From the NCBI GenBank assembly GCA_028292625.1, contig JAQGLY010000008.1, positions 1-64,000 on the forward strand: a stretch of 64,000 bases of DNA, written 5' to 3'. The notes below the pieces were generated by a model. That model had not been told where the DNA came from. It saw nothing but the letters and a program-made list of their open reading frames with translations, and ran no database searches. The first letter of the stretch is position 1, and each line of letters starts with the position of its first letter. This document shows, piece by piece, positions 17,675 to 26,954 of this stretch. Position numbers and translations under genes: made by a program. This stretch comes from Herbaspirillum sp. Its GTDB lineage: Bacteria; Pseudomonadota; Gammaproteobacteria; Burkholderiales; Burkholderiaceae_D.

Positions 17675-18226
17675 ATGAATTTTTTTTCAGGGGTGCTAAA
17701 AGAATATCCGGCTGAACTTTATACGGAACTGCTGCAATATCGATATCGCGTATTCGTGGAAAAGCTGGGTTGGGACGTGCCGGCCCACAATGGTCTGGAA
17801 TGCGATCAATTCGATCGGGAAGATACGGTGCATGTCATCGGACGCGACGACAACGGAAAAATCAAGGCCTGCAGCCGATTGCTGCCTACGCTCAAACCCT
17901 ATTTGCTGTCGGAAGTATTTCCCGAATTGATGGGGCGCCAGAATTTGCCGAAAAGCGCGGAAACCTGGGAGTTGTCGCGCATGGCGGCAGGCGATCCGGA
18001 TTCGACCGAGCCGATCGACCGGCCATTTTTTTTCTCCCCCATCTCGATCAAGCTGCTGCGCTTCGCGATATCGGCGGCCGCCGAGCAGGGCGCCAAGAAT
18101 TTCATTTTCGTCGGCACCGCCGCATTGGCGCTGCTGATGAAGCGGGCCGGCTTCAATGTCCAGCACGCGAGCCCGGTCAAGACCATCAACGGTTACCGGA
18201 TACTGGCCTGCTGGATCCGGTTTTGA
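17675..18226 (+). CDS. luxI: LuxI-family acyl-homoserine-lactone synthase
   Basis: 183 residues. The family's invariant residues are visible: R25, F27, W33, D44, D47, R68, E99 and R102 (motifs YRYRVFVEKLGW, CDQFD, CSRLLPT, WELSR). The enzyme joins S-adenosylmethionine and an acyl-ACP to give an N-acyl-homoserine lactone. Acyl chain length cannot be read reliably from sequence. The divergent luxR and the dyad before the start suggest the usual positive feedback loop. Confidence 0.94.
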   Translation: MNFFSGVLKEYPAELYTELLQYRYRVFVEKLGWDVPAHNGLECDQFDREDTVHVIGRDDNGKIKACSRLLPTLKPYLLSEVFPELMGRQNLPKSAETWELSRMAAGDPDSTEPIDRPFFFSPISIKLLRFAISAAAEQGAKNFIFVGTAALALLMKRAGFNVQHASPVKTINGYRILACWIRF

Positions 18227-18403
18227 CGTCGGAGGCGCGCCGGGCGCCGGTTTCCGTCATCGGCGCTGTATCTGGCGGCCCGGCCTTTCCTCTCATCCTA
18301 CAAATCAATCAGTGATTGGCCGCTTTTATCCGCATCGGGATCCAATAGATTAAGCGTTTTGGGCGCGACCATGAGATGCCCGATGCGATAGCCGAGGATC
18401 AGC

Positions 18404-18673
18404 ATGAACGATAAAGCCGCTGTGCCTGAAAGCACCAAAAACAATGTCTCGCCGCGGGAAGCGGATGACGCCGACTTGCCGAACGAACGCGACACCAAGC
18501 CCGACGCCCCCGGGGCGGCGGGCCCGCGCGACGATATCGAACAGGCCTCCAGGGATCTGAAGCTGGGTTTGGTCGATACCGAGCAGCGCGGCGAGCGCGG
18601 CATCGATCAGGCGGTCAACCCGCAAACTCTGAAGAGCACGCCGAAATCGCCGAAATCGCCGCAGGATAATTAG
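18404..18673 (+). CDS. Small hydrophilic hypothetical protein
   Basis: 89 residues, rich in Asp, Glu, Lys, Pro and Arg, with no hydrophobic core or membrane segment and a Lys/Ser/Pro-rich tail (LKSTPKSPKSPQDN). It looks intrinsically disordered. There is no recognised domain. It lies 177 nt downstream of luxI on the same strand, so AHL control is possible but unproven. The opposite strand is also open, so coding status rests on codon choice and position. Confidence 0.5.
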   Translation: MNDKAAVPESTKNNVSPREADDADLPNERDTKPDAPGAAGPRDDIEQASRDLKLGLVDTEQRGERGIDQAVNPQTLKSTPKSPKSPQDN

Positions 18674-18741
18674 CGCTGGCGGCCTTTACATCGGGAATCG
18701 ATGCGGTATCATGCCCCATTTTCATGGTTGGGAAGCATGGC

Positions 18742-19482
18742 ATGCAAGCACCGCTGATTGTCAAATCGGGGCAATACATTCCACATGTAGAAGAAACTTC
18801 GTTCGGCATCTGGTTTTTACAAACCGAAACCTGGACCCGCCATGTGCTTGAGCGCGCATTGCAGGATCTGACGCGCTTGCTGGCGGCCGCCGGCGACAGT
18901 GTTCAAACCGCCTCTTATCCGGCAGTGGTCGATGTCGGCTGCGGCTTCGGTCGTTCCTTGCCGAAATTGCATCGCCGGTTCCGGCCGCAGCGGCTGGTCG
19001 GCGTCGATGTGGATCCCGCGATGCTGGACGCCAGCGCGCGCGAAGTACGGGGCGCCGGCATTCACGCGGAACTGATCCAGTCTTCCAGCGCCAGCTTGCC
19101 GTTCGAGGACGGCAGCATCGATCTGCTTTTCTGTCACCAGACCTTTCATCATCTGGTCGAACAGGAACAGGCCATCCGGGAGTTCTATCGCGTATTGAAA
19201 CCGGGCGGGGTAATGTTGTTTGCCGAATCGACCAAGCGGTATATCGACTCGTGGATCATCCGCTTGCTGTTTCGCCATCCGATGCATGTCCAGAAAACCG
19301 CCGAACAATACCTGGCGCTGGTGCGCGGCGCCGGTTTCGTCGTTGCGCCGCAGGCGGTGTCCTATCCGTTCCTGTGGTGGAGCAGGCCCGATCTGGGTCT
19401 GTTGGAACGCGTGTTCCGCATCGCGCCCCGCGCCGACGCCGAGCAAACCCTGATCAATCTGGTGGCGCTCAAACCGCTGTAA
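18742..19482 (+). CDS. Class I SAM-dependent methyltransferase
   Basis: 246 residues from ATG 18742, chosen because GGGAAG ends 6 nt upstream; ATG 18724 is in frame but poorly placed. Motif I is VVDVGCGFGRSLPKLH, and the post-motif acidic residue (GVDVDPAMLD) and motif SIDLLFCHQTFHHLVEQ follow, all typical of UbiE/type 11 methyltransferases. Substrate unknown. It converges on glnE with only 12 nt between the stops. Confidence 0.85.
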   Translation: MQAPLIVKSGQYIPHVEETSFGIWFLQTETWTRHVLERALQDLTRLLAAAGDSVQTASYPAVVDVGCGFGRSLPKLHRRFRPQRLVGVDVDPAMLDASAREVRGAGIHAELIQSSSASLPFEDGSIDLLFCHQTFHHLVEQEQAIREFYRVLKPGGVMLFAESTKRYIDSWIIRLLFRHPMHVQKTAEQYLALVRGAGFVVAPQAVSYPFLWWSRPDLGLLERVFRIAPRADAEQTLINLVALKPL

Positions 19483-19494
19483 TCGCTCGGCTGT

Positions 19495-22236
19495 TCATTC
19501 GGCGGACGCTCCACGGTCGGAAAACAGTTCCTTCCACAGCTGTTTCACGCTATCGATTTCCGCCGCCACCGGTTGCGGCGCGACTCGCGCCCGTTCTTCG
19601 CCCTGCATGCGGATTTGATGCTGCAACTTGCGGAATATCCGATAAGCGTCGGCGACGCGATTACCCAGGTCCGCATCGATCAAGCCCAGCGTGCCGGCCA
19701 GTTTGAGCAGCGCGATATTGCCGATGTCGGCGATCAGTTGCGGATACTCCTCGGCGTGGAGCAGCACCAGAAACTGCACCGCGAATTCGATATCGATCAT
19801 GCCGCCGGCGTCGTGTTTCAGATCGAACAGCGCGCTGCGATTCGGATGCGCATCATGCATGCGCCGGCGCATCGCGCCGATTTCTTCTTTTAATTTCCGT
19901 GCATCCCGCGTTTGCGACAGCACGGCTTCGCGCAAGATTTCGAAGCGCGCGCCGATGGCCGCATCGCCGGCGCAGAAGCGCGCCCGCGTCAGCGCCTGAT
20001 GCTCCCATAGCCAGGCCGAGGTGCGCTGATATTTTTCGAAGGTGGAAAACGGCGACACCAGCAAGCCGCTGGCGCCGTCCGGCCGCAACGCGATATCGAT
20101 ATCGAACAGCGTGCCGGCGGGAGTATGCGCGGTCATCCAGGTGATGAAGCGTTGCGCCAGCTTGGCGTACAGGCCGGGCGCTTCCTGATCCTCGTCTTCA
20201 TACAGAAACACGATATCCAGATCCGATACGTAGCCGAGTTCCTTGCCTCCCAGTTTGCCGTATGCGATCACGGCGAAGCGCGGCACTTCGCGATGCCGGT
20301 CGGCGATGGTTTGCCAGACCGCTTGCAAGGTGGCGGCCACCAGCGTATCGGCCAGCGCCGATAAATGGTCGGCCAGCGCTTCCACGCTCAGATCGCCCTC
20401 CAGATCCTGCGCCAGCAGCCGGAATACCTGCGCGTGATGCATTTCGCGCAGCATGTCCATCTGCCTTTCGGTATCGCCGGCGGCGCTGTCGAGCTGGCGC
20501 TGGCATTCCTGCGCGAACGCGTGCCAGTCGGGCTTGGCCTTCAAGGTGCGGTCGTCCAGCAATTCGTCCAGCAAAAGCGGATGCTGCGTCAGATATTTGG
20601 CGGCCCAGTCGCTGGCCTGCATCATCCGGATCACGCGTTTGAGCGCGAACGGATATTCGGTCAGCAGCGCCAGATAGGCGGCGCGGCGCGCAATCTTTTC
20701 CAGAAAATCCAGCAGGCGGGTAAGTGTCGCCAACTGCCCGTCGCCGATCTGGGCGACCATCGGCAGCGCGGCGTTGATCAGCGCCAGCAGACGCACCCGG
20801 CTTTGTTCGGGCAGGGTCTGCAGCAGCGCCGATTGCCAGATGATCTGCAGGCGCCGGGCCGCTGTGTCGATGTCTTGAAAGTGGAGGTCGCTCAGCGTCT
20901 TTTGTATGGCTTCGCCGTTGTCGTGTTCGGCCAGCGCGCAGACGGTCACGGCGTCGACCCCGTTGCCGTTTTCGAGTTCTTCCTGTTTATCGCTGAAAAT
21001 CGTATCGAACTGCGCAGCCACCAGCGTCCTGCGGCTCTCCAGCGCCCGCAGCAGCGCATCGACATCGGCGCATCCCATCATTTGGGCAATGACCTGGCGG
21101 TCCGGTTCGGCCACCGGCAAAGTGTGGGTTTGCGCATCTTCCAGATATTGCAGCCGGTGCTCCAGATTGCGCAGAAAGGCATACGCTTCCAGCAAATGCT
21201 CCACGACGGCGGGGGCCAGCAGTTGCTTGTGGGCCAGCGTGCGAAGCGTTTGCCGGGTCGATCGGTCGCGCAACTCCTTGTCGCGTCCGCCGCGAATCAG
21301 CTGAAACACCTGCGACAGAAATTCGATTTCGCGGATGCCGCCGCGGCCGAGCTTGACGTTGTCGCTGCGGTCCGGGTGCAGCGCCTCCTGGCGTTTGACC
21401 TCCGTGCGGATCTGGGCGTGCATCGAGCGCAGCGCGTCGATGGAGCCGTAGTCCAGGTAGCGGCGGAAAACGAAGGGTAGCCGGATCGCTTCCAGCGCCG
21501 CGATATCGGCCGGATGGCCGGTGATGGCGAGCGCCTTGGTCCAGGCATAGCGTTCCCATTCGCGACCCTGGCTGATCAGGTATCCTTCCACCATGTTCAG
21601 GCTGGCCGCCAGCGCGCCGGAATTGCCGTTGGGACGCAAGGCCATGTCGACGCGGAAGGTGAAGCCGTCTTCGGTGATTTCGGACAGCGCGGCGATCAGT
21701 TTCTTGCCCATCCGGATAAAGAATTCGTGATTCGACAGACTGCGCTGCTGGTCCGAGAAGGTCGCGGTATCGCCGTCTTCCGGATAGACGAAGATCAGGT
21801 CCACGTCGGACGACACGTTCAGTTCCAGGCCGCCCAGCTTGCCCATGCCGATCACGATCAGCTGTTGCGGCGCGCCCGATTCGGCGCCGACCGGCGTGCC
21901 GTGCAGCGCCACCATCTCGGTCATCAGGTCGCCCACATGGGTCTGAATCGCAAAGATGGCGAACGCGCTGATCGTCGCCACCACTTCATCCATGTCGGCG
22001 CGGCCGGACAAATCCCGTTCGATCAGCGTGCAGACCACCAGATTGCGCAGCCGCCGCATCGCCGCGCGCATGGTGCGTCCGGCGTCGATGTCGTGTTGCA
22101 GCAAGGTGTCGAATTGTGCGGGCTGCAGCGCCGATTGCGCCAATTCCGCGATCATGCCCGCGCGTTCCGGATCGGCGTTGGTCCAGCGCCGCTGAAAACG
22201 CGAGAGGCCGGTGAGTTCGGATAGAGGGAAGGTCAT
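19495..22236 (-). CDS. glnE: Bifunctional glutamine synthetase adenylyltransferase/removase
   Basis: 913 residues from ATG 22236; in-frame ATGs at 22272 and 22302 add short atypical extensions and none has a clear ribosome-binding site. Two nucleotidyltransferase domains are visible: the N-terminal removase core (GMGKLGGLELNVSSDVDLIF) and the C-terminal transferase core (GKLGGKELGYVSDLDIVF). The enzyme adenylylates and deadenylylates glutamine synthetase in response to PII and glutamine. Size and domain order match the family. Confidence 0.96.
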   Translation of the reverse strand: MTFPLSELTGLSRFQRRWTNADPERAGMIAELAQSALQPAQFDTLLQHDIDAGRTMRAAMRRLRNLVVCTLIERDLSGRADMDEVVATISAFAIFAIQTHVGDLMTEMVALHGTPVGAESGAPQQLIVIGMGKLGGLELNVSSDVDLIFVYPEDGDTATFSDQQRSLSNHEFFIRMGKKLIAALSEITEDGFTFRVDMALRPNGNSGALAASLNMVEGYLISQGREWERYAWTKALAITGHPADIAALEAIRLPFVFRRYLDYGSIDALRSMHAQIRTEVKRQEALHPDRSDNVKLGRGGIREIEFLSQVFQLIRGGRDKELRDRSTRQTLRTLAHKQLLAPAVVEHLLEAYAFLRNLEHRLQYLEDAQTHTLPVAEPDRQVIAQMMGCADVDALLRALESRRTLVAAQFDTIFSDKQEELENGNGVDAVTVCALAEHDNGEAIQKTLSDLHFQDIDTAARRLQIIWQSALLQTLPEQSRVRLLALINAALPMVAQIGDGQLATLTRLLDFLEKIARRAAYLALLTEYPFALKRVIRMMQASDWAAKYLTQHPLLLDELLDDRTLKAKPDWHAFAQECQRQLDSAAGDTERQMDMLREMHHAQVFRLLAQDLEGDLSVEALADHLSALADTLVAATLQAVWQTIADRHREVPRFAVIAYGKLGGKELGYVSDLDIVFLYEDEDQEAPGLYAKLAQRFITWMTAHTPAGTLFDIDIALRPDGASGLLVSPFSTFEKYQRTSAWLWEHQALTRARFCAGDAAIGARFEILREAVLSQTRDARKLKEEIGAMRRRMHDAHPNRSALFDLKHDAGGMIDIEFAVQFLVLLHAEEYPQLIADIGNIALLKLAGTLGLIDADLGNRVADAYRIFRKLQHQIRMQGEERARVAPQPVAAEIDSVKQLWKELFSDRGASAE

Positions 22237-22344
22237 TGTCGCGCCGGGTTCGGTTTCTGGTGGAAATACCATGAGTATGCCAGCGCAAAAGTATGCCAGC
22301 ACATCGACGGTTTGTATAAGTTAACGTTTGATAATCCCCGAATG

Positions 22345-22444
22345 GAACGGGTCGTAGGCGTCGCATGCCGGTGTCGCAGCTCCTTGCCGTAGCACCACTG
22401 CGCCGCGTCGCTGCGCCCGGGCCTGCAACGCCCACGACCCGTTC
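22345..22444. repeat. 100-bp element bounded by imperfect inverted repeats
   Basis: GGAACGGGTCGTAGGCG (22345-22361) faces ACGCCCACGACCCGTTC (22428-22444), with roughly 15-16 complementary positions and a G-C-rich centre that can fold further. It could be a dispersed repeat or a structured RNA. Only one copy lies in this window. Confidence 0.5.
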
Positions 22445-22561
22445 GCACTCCCAAATTAATGGATAACAGGCCCTAAAGTCGTAAAAATTCAGGCGCAATG
22501 AATTCCAGTTTCGCAAAAAAGCAGGCTTTTCGTGCGACTATGTGCAATTGCTGATTTATAC

Positions 22562-22718
22562 AACTTATTTCATAAATATCCATGAGTATGAACGGACTGT
22601 TTGAGGGGATTGCCGCGTTGCGCCGCTTGCGAGGGGGACACGCCCTTGGCCGCGCGGTCCGCCTTGCACTCCGCCCGAATGGCCTCGCTCTCGCCCGCGG
22701 CTATTTATGAAATAAGTT
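22562..22718. repeat. 157-bp MITE-like element with 16-bp perfect terminal inverted repeats
   Basis: AACTTATTTCATAAAT (22562-22577) is repeated exactly inverted as ATTTATGAAATAAGTT (22703-22718). The ends are A+T-rich and the centre is G+C-rich. Size and architecture fit a miniature inverted-repeat element or a long hairpin RNA. No clear target-site duplication is visible. It ends 12 nt before the yhdP start and so forms most of that gene's 5' region. Confidence 0.6.
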
Positions 22719-22730
22719 CCAATTTGTTTC

Positions 22731-25700
22731 ATGTCCGCAGATTCGAACCACGCCTCCAAACATCGTTTAGCCGCTTGCCGGCGCGCGTTTTACGCGAGCT
22801 ATACGCGTTTCAATACGCTCAGTCATCACGTCCTGGGCGCGGTGTGCAAGCTGCTGCTGCTGGCTTATTTCATCTTTTGCGCACTGTTTTTGACCTTGCG
22901 CTACGTGGTTCTTCCCCATATCGACAATTACAAGGGCGCCATCGAGCATCTGGCCAGCCGCGCCATCGGCAACACGGTGACGGTTGCGACGATAGACGCG
23001 TCCTGGGACGGCCTGCGTCCACGCCTGTCGCTCAACGATGTGGTCATTCACGACCGGTCCGGCGCCGATGCGCTGACCTTGCCGCTGGTGACGGCCAGCA
23101 TTTCATGGGAAAGCCTGCTGGTGGGCGATCTGCGCTTCCACACATTGACCATCGACCGCCCCGATTTATCGATATTGCGCACCGCCGACGGGCGCATGTT
23201 CGTCGCCGGCATCGAGATCAAGCAGGATAAGGGCCATAACGGCGGATTGGCCTGGGCTCTGGCGCAGCGGGAAGTCGTGATCCGCCAGGGCCGTCTGCGC
23301 TGGGAAGACCGCAAGCGCGGCGCCACGCAACTCAGCCTGGACGATGTCAACCTGGTGCTGCGCAATAACTGGCGGCATCACCTGTTTGCGCTGAAGGCGA
23401 CCCCGCCGGCGGCGCTGGCCGGGCCGATCGACGTGCGCGCGGATTTCCGTCATGCGGTGTTCTCCAGCGACATCGCCGACGTCAAGCAATGGAGCGGCGT
23501 GCTGTATGCCGATTTGCGCGATACCGACCTGGCGGCATGGAAAGCGTATGTCGATTTTCCGTTCACGGTGGAGCGCGGCGTCGGCTCGCTGCGCGCATGG
23601 CTGACGCTGGACCGGGCGCGCGTGGCCGACTTCACGGCCGATTTGCGGCTCACCGGCGTGTCCGCGCAATTGGGCCCGGGCTTGCAGCCCTTGCAGCTGG
23701 CCGGCGTAGCGGGGCGGATAGTCGGCGCCGAGCCGCGCGGCGCGATCGGTACGGACGGCATGCCGGCTTTCGGCGCCGGCGGGCACCGGATATCGCTGCG
23801 CAATTTCTCGCTGACCACCAGCGACGGCCAGGTGCTGCCGCCGACCTCGATAGACGAAACCTTCGTGCCGGCCCGCGGCAGCCGTGCCGAGGCCTTCAGC
23901 ATCGATGCGCAATTACTGGATTTGAAGATATTGAGCGATCTGGCCGGCCGCCTGCCGCTGAGCGGCCCGCAACGCCAAATGCTGGGCGATCTGTCGCCGC
24001 GCGGACGCTTGCACGGATTTTCCGCCCAATGGCAAGGGACCTATCCGGACATCGAATCATATCGGATCAAAGGCGCTTTCGAGGGCTTGGGCCTGCGCGC
24101 CCAGCCGCCGCATCTGGCGCGGCCGAAGACCGGCAATGCGCCGTCGCAAGCGGCACGGGCGGCGGTGCCCGGTATTCCCGGTTTCGATAATCTCAGTGGC
24201 GACGTCGATCTGACCGAAAAAGGCGGCATGCTGAAACTGGCGTCGCAGAAATTGACGTTTCAATTGCCGGGCTATTTTTCCGATCCGGCGTTGCCCTTCG
24301 ACAGCCTCGATCTGCAGGCCAGCTGGTCGTTCGCGCAGCAGGACACGCTGGCGTTGCGGATACAGCATATGGATTTCGCCCGTCCCGGACTGGCCGGTTC
24401 GCTGTCGGGCACGCATTTATGGCCGATGCGCGGCGACCGTCCCGGCGTCTCCGACCTGACCGGAAAGATCACCCGTTTCGATCTTGGCACCCTCGATCGC
24501 TATCTGCCGCTGCAGACGCCCCCCGATCTGCGCCGCTGGCTGACGGGCGCCTTATTGCAGGGCAGGATCAGCGATGGCGACGTGCGTTTGCAGGGCGATC
24601 TGGCGCGTTTCCCGTTTACCGGCGGCACGGCTGCCGAGAAAGCCACCGAGCAGTTTCGCGTCAGCGGAAAGTTCGACAATCTGACCATGAATTACACACC
24701 GGGGCATGTCGGCCGCGACGGCAAATCGCCTGAATGGCCGTTGCTGGAGCAAGGCAAGGGCTCGGTCCTGCTCGACCGGGACTCCCTGACCGTCCATGCG
24801 GACAGCGCGCGCACCCTCGACGTCCCGCTGTCCGACGTGCATGCGACGGTGTCCGATCTGTATTCCAAGGACGATGCGCTGCTGCAGATTACCGGCGCCG
24901 CTTCCGGCCCCATGCAAAAGATGTTGAATTACGTCGAAATCAGCCATGTGACGGACTGGATCGACCACTTCACCGAAGAGACCACCGCCGCCGGCGATGG
25001 CCGTCTGCACCTCAAATTGTATTTGCCCTTGCATCACATCGTCGATGCCAAGGTCGAAGGAAGCTTGCAGTTCCTGAATAACGACGTGGTGTTGCAAAAC
25101 GATATCCCGCCGGTGTCCCGCGCCAGCGGCATCCTCGGTTTTACTGAAAAAGGCCTGGGTCTGACCGACATCAAAGGCCAGTTCCTGGGCGAGCCGGTCA
25201 GCATCGCGGGCGGCACGCAAGCGGACAAGAGCACCCTGGTGACGCTGGACGGCGGCGCTTCGGCTGAAGGTTTGCGGCGCGCGTATCCGATGGAGGAGGT
25301 CAGGCCGCTGCTGGACAAGGTCAGCGGCAGCACCCGCTTCAAGGCGTCGGTGCTGGTGAAAAACCATTATCCGAAAATTACCGTGGAATCGTCGCTGCAG
25401 GGTATCGGCATCGCGTTGCCGGCCCCGATCGGCAAGCAGCCGGCGGACGCGCTGCCGCTGAAATTCGAAATGCTCCCGGCATCCTCCGATCAGCCCAACG
25501 TCGTGCGCGACGAGATCCGGGCCAGTGTCGGCAGCGTGATCGACGCCCGCTACCTGCGCGAGAAATCCACCGAACGGCATGCGGCGTCGCGCGTGATCAG
25601 CGGCGGGATCGGCATCAATCAGGCGGCGGTGATGCCGGCCGGCGGCCTGCTGATGGGTATCAACGCCAAATCGCTCGATATCGACGCCTGGAGCCAGTTG

Positions 25701-26891
25701 CTGAACAATGTCGGCGGCTCCGCTCAGACATCGGCGATCAATTCCGGCCTTGCCCAGTATCTGCAGCCGAATTCCCTCGCGGTGCGCGCGGACGAATTGA
25801 CCGTCATGAGACGCACGTTGAACAACGTGGTGCTGGGCGCATCGCACACTGGCAAAGCCTGGCAGCTGAACCTGGATTCGACGGAGGCGTCCGGTTATCT
25901 GACCTGGAACGAATCGCCGACCGGCCTGACGCAGGGCAAAGTGACGGCGCGCCTTACCAAACTGAATATTCCGCAATCGGCGGCCGGCAGCGTCGGCGAA
26001 TTGCTGGGCGCCGAAGACAGCGCCACGCAGATTCCGGCGCTGGACATTGTCGCCGACGATTTTCATTTGATGGGCAAGTCCCTGGGCCGGCTGGAACTGG
26101 TCGCCGATAATGTGCCCGCCCTCGCCGGCCGCGAATGGCGCATCAGTAAATTGTCGCTCGGCAATCCGGATGCGGAATTGAAGGCCTCCGGCAACTGGAT
26201 CGTGCAGGGCAAGGACAATACCTCGCATCTGACGTACGCGCTGGATATACACGATGCCGGCAAGCTGTTGGACCGTTTCGGATTTGCCGGCGCCGTGCGC
26301 GGCGGCGAGGGCCGGCTGGACGGCGACATCACCTGGAACGGGACCCCGTTTGCGCTGGATATTCCGTCATTGACCGGACAGATTCATCTGGATCTCAACG
26401 CCGGGCAATTCCTGAAGGTCGATCCGGGCGCGGCCAAATTGCTGGGCGTGCTCAACCTGCAGGCGCTGCCGCGCCGTTTGACGCTGGATTTCCGCGATGT
26501 GTTTTCCGAGGGCTTCGCCTTCGACCACCTGTTCGGCTCGGCCGATATTGCCGGCGGCATCGCCAGCACCGATAATCTGAAAATGACCGGCGTCGCCGCC
26601 ACGGTGCTGATGAGCGGCCAGGCCGACGCCGCCAAGGAAACCCAGCAATTGAACGTGGTAGTGATCCCGGAGGTCAATCTGGGCACCGCATCGCTGGTGG
26701 CGATGGCGATCAATCCGGTGGTCGGCGTCGGCACGTTCCTGGCGCAGTTGTTCCTGCGCAATCCATTGATGCGGCAGTTGACATTCGAATATCAGGTGGC
26801 CGGCTCCTGGGCCGATCCGGTGGTGACCAAGCTGGACCGTCGCGCGATCGAGGATAACAAGGCCAACGGGGGCGTCCCGAAGACCGAGTGA
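22731..26891 (+). CDS. yhdP: YhdP-family AsmA-like envelope protein
   Basis: 1386 residues, normal for the YhdP/TIGR02099 family. One membrane segment (about residues 42-63, LLLLAYFIFCALFLTLRYVV) anchors a long periplasmic beta-rich bridge; the C-terminal AsmA-like region follows (GVLNLQALPRRLTLDFRDVF, then NPVVGVGTFLAQLFLRNPL). Relatives of this family move phospholipids between the membranes. No ribosome-binding site is apparent before ATG 22731. The following nitrilase and tldD genes continue a conserved gene order. Confidence 0.93.
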   Translation: MSADSNHASKHRLAACRRAFYASYTRFNTLSHHVLGAVCKLLLLAYFIFCALFLTLRYVVLPHIDNYKGAIEHLASRAIGNTVTVATIDASWDGLRPRLSLNDVVIHDRSGADALTLPLVTASISWESLLVGDLRFHTLTIDRPDLSILRTADGRMFVAGIEIKQDKGHNGGLAWALAQREVVIRQGRLRWEDRKRGATQLSLDDVNLVLRNNWRHHLFALKATPPAALAGPIDVRADFRHAVFSSDIADVKQWSGVLYADLRDTDLAAWKAYVDFPFTVERGVGSLRAWLTLDRARVADFTADLRLTGVSAQLGPGLQPLQLAGVAGRIVGAEPRGAIGTDGMPAFGAGGHRISLRNFSLTTSDGQVLPPTSIDETFVPARGSRAEAFSIDAQLLDLKILSDLAGRLPLSGPQRQMLGDLSPRGRLHGFSAQWQGTYPDIESYRIKGAFEGLGLRAQPPHLARPKTGNAPSQAARAAVPGIPGFDNLSGDVDLTEKGGMLKLASQKLTFQLPGYFSDPALPFDSLDLQASWSFAQQDTLALRIQHMDFARPGLAGSLSGTHLWPMRGDRPGVSDLTGKITRFDLGTLDRYLPLQTPPDLRRWLTGALLQGRISDGDVRLQGDLARFPFTGGTAAEKATEQFRVSGKFDNLTMNYTPGHVGRDGKSPEWPLLEQGKGSVLLDRDSLTVHADSARTLDVPLSDVHATVSDLYSKDDALLQITGAASGPMQKMLNYVEISHVTDWIDHFTEETTAAGDGRLHLKLYLPLHHIVDAKVEGSLQFLNNDVVLQNDIPPVSRASGILGFTEKGLGLTDIKGQFLGEPVSIAGGTQADKSTLVTLDGGASAEGLRRAYPMEEVRPLLDKVSGSTRFKASVLVKNHYPKITVESSLQGIGIALPAPIGKQPADALPLKFEMLPASSDQPNVVRDEIRASVGSVIDARYLREKSTERHAASRVISGGIGINQAAVMPAGGLLMGINAKSLDIDAWSQLLNNVGGSAQTSAINSGLAQYLQPNSLAVRADELTVMRRTLNNVVLGASHTGKAWQLNLDSTEASGYLTWNESPTGLTQGKVTARLTKLNIPQSAAGSVGELLGAEDSATQIPALDIVADDFHLMGKSLGRLELVADNVPALAGREWRISKLSLGNPDAELKASGNWIVQGKDNTSHLTYALDIHDAGKLLDRFGFAGAVRGGEGRLDGDITWNGTPFALDIPSLTGQIHLDLNAGQFLKVDPGAAKLLGVLNLQALPRRLTLDFRDVFSEGFAFDHLFGSADIAGGIASTDNLKMTGVAATVLMSGQADAAKETQQLNVVVIPEVNLGTASLVAMAINPVVGVGTFLAQLFLRNPLMRQLTFEYQVAGSWADPVVTKLDRRAIEDNKANGGVPKTE

Positions 26892-26954
26892 GGTTCGCGC
26901 GGTATGATGTCAAATACGCCGCCCGACAGGCAGTTGGGCAGATAGGAGCCGAGC

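Larger units (their letters stand above)
22237..22730. other. Intergenic region between glnE and yhdP carrying two inverted-repeat elements
   Basis: This 494-nt divergent spacer must contain the promoters of glnE and yhdP. Besides the two elements listed separately (22345-22444 and 22562-22718) no gene is supported. Short reading frames inside it follow the repeats and have no recognisable product. Confidence 0.6.

Noticed and set aside
22565..22759. Open frame on the minus strand across the MITE-like element
   Set aside because: It is produced by the inverted-repeat element itself and overlaps the yhdP start; composition is not protein-like.
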